From positions 35,976,290 to 36,040,289 of the forward strand of contig NC_044980.1 of the NCBI RefSeq assembly GCF_008728515.1: a stretch of DNA of 64,000 nucleotides, written 5' to 3'. The notes beneath the pieces were generated by a model that did no database searches, had not been told where the DNA came from, and was given only the letters and a program-made list of their open reading frames with translations. Shown one piece after another: positions 12,673 through 24,529 of this stretch (position 1 is its first letter; each line of letters opens with the position of its first letter). A program made the position numbers and the translations under genes. The DNA is from Papio anubis. Its lineage: Eukaryota; Chordata; Mammalia; Primates; Cercopithecidae.

Positions 12673-12796
12673 TCCAAAATCTGTAACTTCAGCCCAGTTG
12701 TAGCTCCTCAGCTGCTTCTCAGGAACTGCCTACTTATCTCATAGCACCTCAAATTTGTCATGTCCCTGATAGAAATCATTGTGCCTCCCTCCCCCA

Positions 12797-12804
12797 ACAC
12801 ACAC

Positions 12805-12838
<34 letters not shown>
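12797..12838. repeat. (CA)n microsatellite
   Basis: About 20 CA units with one early 'acata' interruption. Confidence 0.97.
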
Positions 12839-12839
<1 letters not shown>

Positions 12840-13019
12840 CTCTTCCACTTCCTTAGTTTGGAAAATGGCTCCACCATTCACCCAGGCTGGAATCTGGACA
12901 CCACTGTGAATCTCTGTTGTCTTCTTCACCTTCCCACAGCTTATCAATCTCTAAGTCCTATTAATGCCTTCCCTCCATTCTTACCGCTCAAATTCAGGCA
13001 CATTGTTATTTCCTGCCAT

Positions 13020-13215
13020 AGATATTTAGTGGATCTCAAACACTTATCAGTGGACCTGATATAGAGCTAGCAGCGTAAGAATCATTTGTGAAGCTTGTTA
13101 ATAACACAGATTCCTGGGCTCTAACCAGACCTACTTAAAATCAGAATTTCAGGGAAATGGGGCCCAGGAATTTGCATTCTTAACAAGTTTCCTAGATGAT
13201 TCTAATGGGCAGTCA
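13020..13215. mobile_element. hAT-type MITE (MER5/MER20-like)
   Basis: 'gattcctgggctctaacc', 'tcagaatttcagggaaatgg' and a terminal 'gatgattctaatgggcag' with 'tggaaccactg' fit this group. Confidence 0.6.
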
Positions 13216-13289
13216 GATGTGGAACCACTGTAACCCATGTGGTCTCCTTGTTCCCAGACTTATCCTTTCCAGTCTACCCTCCACATTAC

Positions 13290-13817
13290 TGTCTGCATAT
13301 CTGATCATCTCCCTTCACTGTTTAAAATACCTCAGTGGTTTCCCACTACCTGCTTATAGGATAAAATCCCAATGGCTTGACATGGTAAATGCTTTCTGTT
13401 CCTCCTTGTCTCCCCTCTCCTACCTCTACTGCCAAATGTCTTAAAGTCCAATCCCACTAACTTCTACCTCTAAGTAATGCTCATACCGCTCCCCAAACAC
13501 TCTATGCCATTTGGTACCTTTCTCCTTTGCTCACAATATTTTGTCAGTCTTTCTTAATTAGCTGATGAATACCAATTCATTACCAGCTCGAGTCACCTCT
13601 ACAAAGCCTTCTTTGATGCCACAGCATGCCAGGCATATCTATGTGCCTCATTAGACCCAGTATGTATGTATTTATTGGTATATACATCTATCTTCTTTTA
13701 TTAGATTTTACACTCCTTAAGAGTAGGTACTATGCCTTATTTATCTTTCTATTCCTGGAATTTAGCACAGGGCCTAATATGCAGTAGATGTTCAATAAAT
13801 GTTTGTTGAAGGAATTA
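13290..13817 (+). mobile_element. L2 3' end
   Basis: Ends with the L2 signature 'tagcacagggcctaatatgc' then 'agtagatgttcaataaatg' and 'tttgttgaa'. 'ctccttaagagtaggtac' lies 90 bases earlier. Confidence 0.8.
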
Positions 13818-13870
13818 AAGATTCAAGAACTCTTCTGAGAGTGAGCAAACCAGGATCAACACTAGATTTG

Positions 13871-14167
13871 GGCCGGGCGCGGTGGCTCAAGCCTGTAATC
13901 CCAGCACTTTGGGAGGCCAAGACGGGCGGATCACGAGGTCAGGAGATCGAGACCATCCTGGCTAACCCGGTGAAACCCCGTCTCTACTAAAAAAAATACA
14001 AAAAACTAGACGGGCCAAGTGGCGGGTGCCTGTAGTCCCAGCTATTCCCGAGGCTGAGGCAGGAGAATGGCGTAAACCCGGGAGGCGGAGCTTGCAGTGA
14101 GCCGAGATCCGGCCACTGCACTCCAGCCTGGGCGACAGAGCGAGACTCCGTCTCAAAAAAAAAAAAA
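13871..14167 (+). mobile_element. AluY, Old World monkey type, with target-site duplication
   Basis: 'ggccgggcgcggtggctcaa' to its A tail. The target repeat ACTAGATTTG stands on both sides (just before 13871 and just after the tail), so it is a clean, recent insertion. Confidence 0.95.
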
Positions 14168-14343
14168 GACTAGATTTGGGTATAAATCAAGTATCTGGCT
14201 GTAGATAATGAATACTAAACTAGCTCAGAAGGCAATTTCAAAAGAGATTCTTTGAAGTAAAGAGTTCCAACAACTGCCTTGATGCTGAACATTTATTTGG
14301 ATGTGAAGATCTAAATCCGGGTTTAAAAAAAAAACAGAAAGCA

Positions 14344-14466
14344 GGCCAGGTGCAATGGCTCACATCTGTAATCCCAGTACTTTGGGAGGCTGAGGTGGGA
14401 GGATCATTTGGAGTTAGAGACTGGCCTGGGCAACATGGTGAGACCCCAAATCTACCCCCCAAAAAG
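14344..14466 (+). mobile_element. Free left Alu monomer
   Basis: 'ggccaggtgcaatggctcac' to 'gagaccccaaatct', about one monomer long. Confidence 0.8.
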
Positions 14467-14815
14467 AGGAAAACAACCAAATAGCATCAAAATATCATTA
14501 CTTAGTATTAATATTTTTACTTAGTCGTAGTCCTGCCTCATATCCTTTCAGTATAGTTTCACATATGCTTAATCTTAATTTTTTTTTTTTTTTATTATAC
14601 TTTAAGTTCTAGGGTACATGTGCATAACCTGCAGGTTTGTTACATATGTATACTTGTGCCATGGTGCTGTGCTGCACCCATCAACTCGTCAGCACCTATC
14701 AACTCGTCATTTACATCAGGAATAACTCCCAATGCAATCCCTCCCCCCTCCCCCCTCCCCATGATAGGCCCCAGTGTGTGATGTTCCCCTTCCCGAGTCC
14801 AAGTGATCTCATTGT

Positions 14816-17800
14816 TCAGTTCCCACCTATGAGTGAGAACATGCGGTGTTTGGTTTTCTGTTCTTGTGATAGTTTGCTGAGAATGATGGTTTCCAGCTGC
14901 ATCCATGTCCCTACAAAGGACACAAACTCATCCTTTTTTATGGCTACATAGTATTCCATGGTGTATATGTGCCACATTTTCTTAATCCAGTCTGTCACTG
15001 ATGGACATATGGGTTGATTCCAAGTCTTTGCTATTGTGAATAGTGCCGCAATAAACATACATGTGCATGTGTCTTTATAGCAGCATGATTTATAATCCTT
15101 TGGGTATATACCCAGTAATGGGATGGCTGGGTCATATGGTACTTCTAGTTCTAGATCCTTGAGGAATCGCCATACTGTTTTCCATAATGGTTGAACTAGT
15201 TTACAATCCCACCAACAGTGTAAAAGTGTTCCCATTTCTCCACATCCTCTCCAGCACCTGTTGTTTCCTGACTTTTTAATGATCGCCATTCTAACTGGTG
15301 TGAGATGGTATCTCATTGTGGTTTTGATTTGCATTTCTCTGATGGCAAGTGATGATGAGCATTTTTTCATGTGTCTGTTGGCTGTATGAATGTCTTCTTT
15401 TGAGAAATGTCTGTTCATATCCTTTGCCCACTTTTTGATGGGGTTGTTTGTTTTTTTCTTTTAATTTGTTTGAGTTCTTTGTAGGTTCTGGATATTAGCC
15501 CTTTGTCAGATGAGTAGATTGCAAAAATTTTCTCCCATTCTGTAGGTTGCCTGTTCACTCTGATGGTAGTTTCTTTTGCTGTGCAGGAGCTCTTTAGTTT
15601 AATGAGATCCCACTTGTCAATTTTGGCTTTTGCTGCCGTTGCTTTTGGTGTTTTAGACATGAAGTCTTTGCCCATGCCTATGTCCTGAATGGTACTACCT
15701 AGGTTTTCCTCTAGGATTTTTATGGTATTAGGTCTAACATTTAAGTCTCTAATCCATCTTGAATTAATTTTCGTATAAGGAGTAAGGAAAGGATCCAGTT
15801 TCAGCTTTCTACTTACGGCTAGCCAGTTTTCCCAGCACCATTTATTAAATAGGGAATCCTTTCCCCATTTCTTGTTTCTCTCAGGTTTGTCAAAGATCAG
15901 ATGGCTGTAGATGTGTGGTATTATTTCTGAGGACTCTGTTCTGTTCCATTGGTCTATATCTCTGTTTTGGTACCAGTACCATGCTGTTTTGGTTACTGTA
16001 GCCTTGTAGTATAGTTTGAAGTCAGGTAGCGTGATGCCTCCAGCTTTGTTCTTTTGACTTAGTATTGTCTTGGAGATGCGGGATCTTTTTTGGTTCCATG
16101 TGAACTTTAAAGCAGTTTTTTCCAATTCTGTGAAGAAACTCATTGGTAGCTTGATGGGGATGGCATTGAATCTATAAATAACCTTGGGCAGTATGGCCAT
16201 TTTCACGATATTGATTCTTCCTATCCATGAGCATGGTATGTTCTTCCATTTGTTTGTGTCCTCTTTTATTTCACTGAGCAGTGGTTTGTAGTTCTCCTTG
16301 AAGAGGTCCTTTACATCCCTTGTAAGTTGGATTCCTAGGTATTTTATTCTCTTTGAAGCAATTGTGAATGGAAGTTCATTCCTGATTTGGCTCTCTGTTT
16401 GTCTGTTACTGGTGTATAAGAATGCTTGTGATTTTTGCACATTAATTTTGTATCCTGAGACTTTGCTGAAGTTGCTTATCAGCTTAAGGAGATTTTGGGC
16501 TGAGACAATGGAGTTTTCTAAATATACAATCATGTCATCTGCAAAGAGGGACAATTTGACTTCTTTTCCTAACTGAATACCCTTGATTTCTTTCTCTTGC
16601 CTGATTGCCCTAGCCAGAACTATGTTGAATAGGAGTGGTGAGAGAGGGCATCCCTGTCTTGTGCCAGTTTTCAAAGGGAATTTTTCCAGTTTTTGCTCAT
16701 TCAGTATGATATTGGCTGTGGGTTTGTCATAAATAGCTCTTATTATTTTGAGGTACGTTCCATCAATACCGAATTTATTGAGAGTTTTTAGCATGAAGGG
16801 CTGTTGAATTTTGTCAAAAGCCTTTTCTGCATCTATTGAGATAATCATGTGGTTCTTGTCTTTGGTTCTGTTTATATGCTGGATTATGTTTATTGATTTG
16901 CAAATGTTGAACCAGCCTTGCATCCCAGGGATGAAGCCCACTTGATCCTGGTGGATAAGCTTTTTGATGTGCTGCTGAATCCAGTTTGCCAGTATTTTAT
17001 TGAGGATTTTTGCATCGATGTTTGTCACGGATATTGGTCTAAAATTCTCTTTTTTTGTTGTGTCTCTGCCTGGCTTTGGTATCAGGATGATGTTGGCCTC
17101 ATAAAATGAGTTAGGGAGGATTCCCTCTTTTTCTATTGATTGGAATAGTTTCAGAAGGAATGGTACCAACTCCTCCTTATACCTCTGGTAGAATTCAGCT
17201 GTGAATCCATCTGGTCCTGGACTTTTTTTTGGTTGGTAGGCTATTAATTATTGCCTCAATTTCAGAGCCTACTATTGGTCTATTCAGGGATTCAACTTCT
17301 TCCTGGTTTAGTCTTGGAAGAGTGTAAGTGTCCAGGAAATTATCCATTTCTTCTAGATTTTCCAGTTTATTTGCATAGAGGTGTTTATAGTATTCTCTGA
17401 TGGTAGTTTGTATTTCTGTGGGGTCGGTGGTGATATCCCCTTTATCATTTTTAATTGCATCGATTTGATTCTTCTCTCTTTTCTTCTTTATTAGTCTTGC
17501 TAGTGGTCTGTCAATTTTGTTGATCTTTTCAAAAAACCAACTCCTGGATTCATTGATTTTTTGGAGGGTTTTTTGTGTCTCTATCTCCTTCAGTTCTGCC
17601 CTGATCTTAGTTATTTCTTGCCTTCTGCTAGCTTTCGAATGTGTTTGCTCTTGCTTCTCTAGTTCTTTTAATTGCGATGTTAGAGTGTCAATTTTAGATC
17701 TTTCCTGCTTTCTCTTGTGGGCATTTAGTGCTATAAATTTCCCTCTACACACTGCTTTAAATGTGTCCCAGAGATTCTGGTATGTTGTATCTTTNNNNNN

Positions 17801-18414
17801 NNNNNNNNNNNNNNNNNNNNNNNNNNNNNNNNNNNNNNNNNNNNNNNNNNNNNNNNNNNNNNNNNNNNNNNNNNNNNNNNNNNNNNNNNNNNNNGCTGCA
17901 GAGATGAGTTCAATTCCTGGATATCCTTGTTAACTTTCTGTCTCATTGATCTGTCTAATGTTGACAGTGGAGTGTTGAAGTCTCCCATTATTATTGTATG
18001 GGAGTCTAAGTCTCTTTGTAAGTCTCTAAGGACTTGCTTTATGAATCTGGGTGCTCCTGTATTGGGTGCATATATATTTAGGATAGTTAGCTCTTCCTGT
18101 TGAATTGATCCCTTTACCATTATGTGATGGCCTTCTTTGTCTCTTTTGATCTTTGATGGTTTAAAGTCTGTTTTATCAGAGACTAGTATTGCAACCCCTG
18201 CTTTTTTTTGTTCTCCATTTGCTTGGTAAATCTTCCTCCATCCCTTTATTTTGAGCCTATGTATGTCTCTGCGTGTGAGATGGGTCTCCTGAATACAGCA
18301 GACTGATGGATCTTGACTCTTTATCCAGTTTGCCAGTCTGTGTCTTTTAATTGGAGCATTTAGTCCATTTACATTTAAGGTTAATATTGTTATGTGTGAA
18401 CTTGATCCTGCCAT
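14816..18414 (-). pseudogene. L1 ORF2 remnant (endonuclease-reverse transcriptase)
   Basis: Starts MAGSSSHITILTLNVNGLN at 18414 (endonuclease), with 'CIQETHL' and 'GDFNTPL'. The reverse transcriptase block has 'FADDMIVYL', and the C-terminal Cys region is at 15100-15350. The frame breaks near 17222-17230, where a T run encodes a Lys run, and again near 15420. The 100-N gap at 17795-17894 hides more. Not functional as written. Confidence 0.92.
17795..17894. other. Assembly gap of exactly 100 N
   Basis: A run of 100 unknown bases inside L1 ORF2. The exact round length suggests a placeholder for unknown size. Confidence 0.99.
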
Positions 18415-18504
18415 TATGATATTAACTGGTTATTTTGCTCGTTAGTTGATGCAGTTTCTTCCTAGCCTAAATGGTCTTTACATTTTGGCATGTTTTTGCA
18501 ATGG

Positions 18505-19494
18505 CTAGTACCGGTTGTTCCTTTCCATGTTTAGTGCTTCCTTCAGGGTCTCTTGTAAGGCAGGCCTAGTGGTGACAAAATCTCTAAGCATTTGCTTATC
18601 TGTAAAGGATTTTATTTCTCCTTCACTTATGAAACTTAGTTTGGCTGGATATGAAATTCTGGGTTGAAAATTCTTTTCTTTAAGAATGTTGAATATTGGC
18701 CCCCACTCTCTTCTGGCTTGTAGAGTTTCTGCCAAGAGATCTGCTGTTAGTCTTATGGGCTTCCCTTTGTGGGTAACCCGACCTTTCTCTCTGGCTGCCC
18801 TTAAGATTTTTTTTCTTCATTTCAACTTTGGTGAATCTGGCAATTATGTGTCTTGGAGTTGCTCTTCTCAAGGAGTATCTTTGTGGTGTTCCCTGTATTT
18901 CCTGGATTTGAATGTTGGCCTGCCCTACTAGGTTGGGGAAGTTCTCCTGGATGATATCCTGAAGAGTGTTTTCCAACTTGGTTCCATTTTCCCCCTCACT
19001 TTCAGGCACCCCAATCAGACTTAGATTTGGTCTTTTTACATAATCCCATACTTCTTGCAGGCTTTGTTCATTTCTTTTTCTTCTTTTTTATTTTGGTTTC
19101 TCTTCTCGCTTCATTTCGTTCATTTGATCCTCAATCGCTGATACTCTTTCTTCCAGTTGATCGAGTCGGTTACTGAAGCTTGTGCATTTGTCACGTATTT
19201 CTCGTGCCATGTTTTTCATCTCTTTCATTTCGTTTATGACCTTCTCTGCATTAATTACTCTAGCTATCCATTCTTCCACTTTTTTTCAAGATTTTTAGTT
19301 TCCTTGCGCTGGGTACGTAATTCCTCCTTTAGTTCTGAGAAGTTTGATGGACTGAAGCCTTCTTCTCTCATCTCGTCAAAGTCATTCTCCATCAAGCTTT
19401 GATCCGTTGCTGGTGATGAGCTGCGCTCCTTTGCCAGGGGAGATGCGCTCTTATTTTTTGAATTTCCAGCTTTTCTGCCCTGCTTTTTCCCCAT
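18505..19494 (-). pseudogene. L1 ORF1 remnant (RNA-binding protein)
   Basis: Begins MGKKQGRKAGNSKNKSAS at 19494. Coiled-coil text 'LDQLEERVSAIEDQMNEM' is near 19110-19160, and the C-terminal 'ARREWGPIFNILKEKNFQPR' is near 18650. Frameshifts fall at T runs near 19280 and 18810, with a stop near 19088. Confidence 0.9.
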
Positions 19495-20525
19495 CTTTGT
19501 GGTTTTATCTGCCTCTGGTCTTTGATGATGATGGTGACGTACTGATGGGGTTTTGGTGTAGGTGTCCTTCCTGTTTGATAGTTTTCCTTCTAACAGTCAG
19601 GACCCTCAGATGTAGGTCTGTTGGAGATTGCTTGAGGTCCACCTCAGACCCTGTTTGCCTGGGTGTCAGCAGCAGAGGCTGCAGAAGATAGAATATTGCT
19701 GAACAGCGAGTGTACCTGTCTGATTCTTGCTTTGGACGCTTCCTCTCAGGGGTGTACTCCACCCTGTGAGGTGTGGGGTGTCAGACTGCCCCTAGTGGGG
19801 GATGTCTCCCAGTTAGGCTACTCAGGGGTCAGGGACCCACTTGAGCAGGCAGTCTGTCCCTTCTCAGATCTCAACCTCCGTGTTGGGAGATCCACTGCTC
19901 TCTTCAAAGCTGTCAGACAGAGTTGTTTGCGTCTGCAGAGGTTTCTGCTGCTTTTGTTGTTTACTGCGCCCTGTCCCCAGAGGTGGCGTCTACAGAGACA
20001 GGCAGGTTTCCTTGAGCTGCTGTGAGCTCCACCCAGTTTGAGCTTCCCAAAGGCTTTGTTTACCTACTTAAGCCTCAGCAATGGCAGGCACCCATCCCCC
20101 AGCCTCGCTGCTGCCTTGCGGTTAGATCGCAGACTGCTATGCTAGCAATGAGGGAGGCTCCGTGGGCGTGGGACCCTCCCGGCCAGGTGTGGGATATGAT
20201 CTCCTGGTGTGCCTGTTTGCTTAAAGCACAGTATTGGGGTGGGAGTTACCCGATTTTCCAGGTGTTGTGTGTCTCAGTTCCCCTGGCTAGGAAAAGGGAT
20301 TCCCTTTCCCCTTGCGCTTCCCAGGTGAGGCGATGCCTCACCCTGCTTCAGCTCTCGCTGGTCGGGCTGCAGCAGCTGACCAGCACCTATTGTCTGGCAC
20401 TCCCTAGTGAGATGAACCCAGTACCTCAGTTGAAAATGCAGAAATCACCGGTCTTCTGTGTCGCTCGCGCTGGGAGTTGGAGACTGGAGCTGTTCCTATT
20501 TGGCCATCTTGCTCCGCCCCTCTTC
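19495..20525 (-). promoter_or_regulatory. L1 5' UTR (internal promoter region)
   Basis: GC-rich 1-kb block upstream of ORF1, ending in the L1 5' terminus. Family knowledge: this region holds an RNA polymerase II promoter and an antisense promoter. Activity here is unknown. Open frames on the other strand are by-products of its composition. Confidence 0.8.
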
Positions 20526-20707
20526 ATCTTAATTTTTAAATGTGTTAAATGTTTGGATTAAAGGTGTACTATAAACCTAATAAATACATTTTTTAAATGT
20601 CAACACACTAGCAAACTGGAATATTTGTAAGGTAAGTCAATAACGGAATTCTTATCCTGCAGACTATTTTGCATTTCCCAATATTAGACTTTAAGACATT
20701 TAACTTT

Positions 20708-20953
20708 TCTTTTTTTTTTTTTTTTTAGAGTCAGGGCCTTGCTCTGACACCAAGGCTACAGTGCAGTGGCACAATGATAGCTTACTGCAGCCTTGAACTC
20801 CTGGGCTCAAGTGATCCTCCCACCTCAGCCTCCCAAGTAGCTAGGACTAAAGGTGCACACCACCATGCCTGACTTATTATTATTTTTATGGAGATGAGGT
20901 CTCGCTATGTTGCCTGGGCTGATCTCAAACTCTTGGCCTCAAGTACCCAACCA
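20708..20953 (-). mobile_element. Alu J-type, incomplete
   Basis: 'agagtcagggccttgctctg' to 'cttggcctcaagtaccc'. Diverged; the reversed 5' end is missing. Confidence 0.85.
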
Positions 20954-21149
20954 TGGTCTCATTTAACCAATTATTTGTAACATAATATTTGTTCTCTAAT
21001 CCTTTTGATATAAATTGTTCTTCCTTTAAAAAAAAAAAAAGGACAAAATGTGCAAAATAATTTTTGAGACTTCCTATTTTATTTAACTGTCATTATATAT
21101 AAACATTAATTTATTTTGTATGTCTACCTTTTAAAGATATAGAAAACTA

Positions 21150-21443
21150 GGCTGGTATGGTGGCTCACATCTGTAATCCCAGCACTTTCGGAGGCCAAGG
21201 CAAGACTGCTTGAGGCCAAGAATTCGAGGCTAGTTTGAGCAACATAGGGAGAACTCGTCTCCACAAAAAAATATTAAAAACTTAGCTGGGAGTGGTGGTA
21301 TACACCTATAGTCCCAGGTACTCAGGAGGCTGAGATGGGAGGATTGCTTGAACCTGGGAGATCGAGGCTTCAGTGAGTCATGAGCTCATCACTGCACTCC
21401 AGCCTGGATAACAGAGCAAGACTATGACTCAAGAATAAAAAGA
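21150..21443 (+). mobile_element. Alu J-type
   Basis: 'aggctggtatggtggctcac' to 'gactcaagaataaaaag'. Its tail is the landing site of the next Alu. Confidence 0.9.
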
Positions 21444-21724
21444 GGCCGGGCGCGGTGGCTCAAGCCTGTAATCCCAGCACTTTGGGAGGCCGAGACGGTC
21501 GGATCACGAGGTCAGGAGATCGAGACCATCCTGGCTAACACGGTGAAACCCCGTCTCTACTAAAAAATACAAAAAACTAGCCGGGCGAGGTGGCGGCGCC
21601 TGTAGTCCCAGCTACTCGGGAGGCTGAGGCAGGAGAATGGCGTAAACCCAGGAGGCGGAGCTTGCAGTGAGCTGAGATCCGGCCACTGCACTCCAGCCCG
21701 GGCGACAGAGCAAGACTCCGTCTC

Positions 21725-21754
<30 letters not shown>
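21444..21754 (+). mobile_element. AluY, Old World monkey type, inserted in an older Alu tail
   Basis: 'ggccgggcgcggtggctcaa', 'gccgggcgaggtggcgg' and a 33-base A tail: young. Confidence 0.93.
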
Positions 21755-21755
<1 letters not shown>

Positions 21756-22059
21756 ATGAAAAGAAAAAAAGATATGAAAAATTTCTAAGGAACTGACTAC
21801 TAACTCTCTTACACAAAATATTTAAAAGAAACTCACAAAAACTCCAAATAGAAGGACAATAATATTTATAAAAGTATAAAAATCTTTCAGAAGAAAATGA
21901 TAATTATAAGCGGGGTTCCTTTAAAATCACATTCTAGTTTTGTAATTCAAGTATTTCTTTTCTTGATAGGAAGCATGGGTTTACTTCATTTTTGTGTGGG
22001 AGGACTCTAGAAAAAGCTTTATTTAGAGCAGATCAGCTGAATAGCCCTATATCTACAGA

Positions 22060-22245
22060 AGAAACTAAATTTATACTTTAAAATGTCCCAACAAACAAAA
22101 CTTTAAGCATCTTCAGTGAAGATGGCTTCACTGAATTCTACCAAACATTTAAGGAAGAAATAGTACCAATCCTATAAAAAATTTTCCAAAATATAGAAGA
22201 GAGGGTAATATTTTCCAACTCATTTTATGATAATAGCCTTATACA
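22060..22245 (+). mobile_element. L1 ORF2 fragment
   Basis: 'gatggcttcactgaattcta', 'ccaaacatttaaggaagaaa' and 'ttttccaactcattttatga' fit the L1 reverse transcriptase region (FYQTFKEE-like). Diverged. Confidence 0.75.
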
Positions 22246-22267
22246 TGGGTTTACTTCTTAAAGGTAA

Positions 22268-22482
22268 TGGTTCTCAGTTGAGGGTGATTTTGGCTCCCAG
22301 GGAACATTTGGCATTATCTGGAGACATTTTTGACTGTTACAACTAGGGAGCAGTGCCACTGGAAACCAGTGGGTAAACACCAGGGATGCTGCCAAATATC
22401 CTACAACACATGGCGCAGTCCCCTACAACAAAGAATTATCTGGCTCAAATGTCGATAGTGCTGAGGTTGACAAACTCTAGCT
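22268..22482. mobile_element. hAT-Charlie-type MITE
   Basis: 'ggttctcagttgagggtgat' at one end and 'gctgaggttgacaaactc' at the other, with 'acatttggcattatctggag' between. Confidence 0.7.
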
Positions 22483-22594
22483 TAAAGAAAATAAATTTCT
22501 CATCATTTTGAAAAATCAAGTATCCAAAGGTATATCACACTACAAATCTAATAATTCAGTTGCAAACAAAAAACTAAAAATAAAGGCAGTCTAC

Positions 22595-22848
22595 CTTATC
22601 ACAATGTAGATCTAGCATTTCAGGTTTGGGGAAATCCTGCTCTATGTTTTCAGCAATGTTCTGTATTGCTAGCAACTGCTTGTCAATTTTCTGAAGCTTA
22701 GCAGTAAGATGCTCTATTCGGTGAGCTGCAAAGCTTGGTGCAGGGCAAGCTGCAGAGACACCTTGCAGCCGTTTCCACAACAGATAATCTTCCGCAGAGT
22801 CTGACTTCGTGCTCTGTCCTTTGAATCGGAACTCTGGTTTTGGCAGAT
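22595..22848 (-). CDS. CPLANE1: CPLANE1 exon U
   Basis: 254 nt: two bases plus 84 codons. Acceptor atatttag|ATCTGC, donor GATAAG|gtagac. Contains 'DYLLWKRLQGVSAACPAPS', then a heptad-like helix 'LTAKLQKIDKQLLAIQNIA' that probably forms a coiled coil. Exon T supplies the G of the first codon (Asp). Confidence 0.92.
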
Positions 22849-23319
22849 CTAAATATTAATGAGAGTAAAAGCAGAATTGATTATAATTAAAGAAGAGGTA
22901 TTAGTGATGATCTCATTTTTTGATGACTTCATTTTAAACCAACACAACACTACTTTCCAAATCAGTTTTAATTAAATACACCTAAAAATTCCTTTTCAGC
23001 TTCTTGACTTCTGGGATAAGAATACATAAATTACTACAACAAAGTTCCACATACAAGGAAAGTCTGAATATTACTTTCATTCCTTGCTACAAACATATAC
23101 TTCATCAAAAAGCAAATTTAATATTTTTAATGACTTTTTCAAATTCTACTTGAAAACCAAAAACATCACACATTAAAAGCTGGCCCCAATATTGGCTATT
23201 ACTGACTTTATATGGGATCTCAGGCAAATGTTAAACCTCCTAAAACCAAAATCAAAGCCAATGACTCTTCTTCTTCTTAAATTCAGTTGATTCTTCTCCC
23301 AAATTTGCAACACCTCCTT

Positions 23320-23441
23320 TTTTCTTTTTTTAAGAGCCTCGCTCTGTCACCCAGGCTGGTCTCGAACTCCTGGGCTCAAGCAATCCTCCCACCTCAGTCT
23401 CAGGAAGTGCTGGATTACAGGCGTGAGCCCCTGCACCTGGT
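23320..23441 (-). mobile_element. Alu fragment, internally deleted
   Basis: 'ctcgctctgtcacccaggct' runs directly into 'ggtctcgaactcctgggctc', skipping most of one arm. Confidence 0.75.
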
Positions 23442-23469
23442 CTGCACCACCTTTTTTAAATGCACTCTT

Positions 23470-24200
23470 CTTCTGATGTCTGGGTCTCCTCCTGCCTGTA
23501 TTGCTCATACTTCTTCTGCTGCCATCCATTCCTTTTACCCGTCAGTACTTCCTGGGCTGCCAGCCTGAACTCACTTCTCTACTCACTCTTCCCACTTTCT
23601 CTGAGTTATGTCATTGATGAAAGATGACTCCCAAATCCATATGGCAGTCTTTTTTAGCTCCAGCTCCTCATATCCTGAACATACCAGTTAGGTTGTCCCA
23701 TAAGCACATAAAAATGAATTCATTGCTTCTGCCCCTCCAAATTGCTCCCTCTTCCTTGTTCCGCAGCTCAGCAAACAGCACCACCATTCAGTTTCCCAAA
23801 CCAGAGACCAGAAAGTCACTCGAGGCTCCTTTCTTTCCCTTAGATCCAAAGTGACAAGTACTGATGATTCAACCTGCTAAATGCCTACATTCTTAATACC
23901 ACTACTTGGCTGAAGCTTTCACAATAAATAGACCCCAAATCATATCGCTATCTGTAATTTATCTCTATCCTATCTAGTCCATCTTCCACACCAGGTCCAG
24001 AGAGATCTTTTAAAAACAGAAATCACGTTCCTTTTCTGTCCAAAACTCTTCAGTGTGTCTCCAATGCCTTCACCTTAAAAGTCCAAATGCCTCCATATGA
24101 CAAGACAATGGCACACATAATCTTTCCACTGTCTACCTCTCCAGCTGAAATTCATCTCTTGCTATTTCTTTAAACAAACAAACAAAATACTACTCAGTTT
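23470..24200 (+). mobile_element. L2-like fragment
   Basis: 'ctcactcttcccactttctc', 'tctcctgcctgtattgctc'-like and 'ttaaaagtccaaatgcctcc' fit an L2 body. It appears to continue at 24530 beyond the Alu. Confidence 0.5.
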
Positions 24201-24223
24201 GACTCCAGGCATAATGAACTTTA

Positions 24224-24524
24224 ATTTTCTTTTCTTTTCTTTGAGACATGGTCTCGCTCTAGCACCCAGGCTGGAGTACAGTGATGAGATCTTGGTTTAT
24301 TGCAACCTCTGCCTCCTGGACTCAAGCGATCCTCCTGCCTCAGCCTCTCGAGTAACTGGGACTACAGGTGTGTGCCACAACACCTGGCTAATTTTTCTAT
24401 TTCTTGTAGAGACAGGGTCTCGCTATGTTGCCAAGGCCGGTCTCAAACTCCTGAGCTCAAGCAATCCACCCACCTTAGCCTCCCAAAGTGCTGGGATTAT
24501 AGGCATGAGCCACCACACCCAGCC
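24224..24524 (-). mobile_element. Alu J/S-type, reverse
   Basis: 'gagacatggtctcgctctag' to 'ccaccacacccagcc'. The two long open frames over it are Alu by-products. Confidence 0.9.
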
Positions 24525-24529
24525 CAACT

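Larger units (their letters stand above)
14572..20537 (-). mobile_element. Full-length L1, sense to CPLANE1, with target-site duplication
   Basis: Reverse-strand L1 from its 5' end (the reverse complement ends 'tggccatcttgctccgcccc' near 20520) to a poly-A at 14580-14594, preceded by an AATAAA. The 12-base target repeat ATCTTAATTTTT lies at 14572-14583 and 20526-20537. It contains the 5' UTR, ORF1, ORF2 and 3' UTR in order, all broken. It resembles the L1PA group active after the ape/monkey ancestor; the subfamily is not resolved by eye. Confidence 0.93.

Noticed and set aside
16298..17109. Plus-strand open frames over the L1
   Set aside because: Antisense shadows of L1 ORF2.
19663..20561. 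Plus-strand open frames up to 179 codons
   Set aside because: They are antisense to the GC-rich L1 5' UTR, which is often open by composition.
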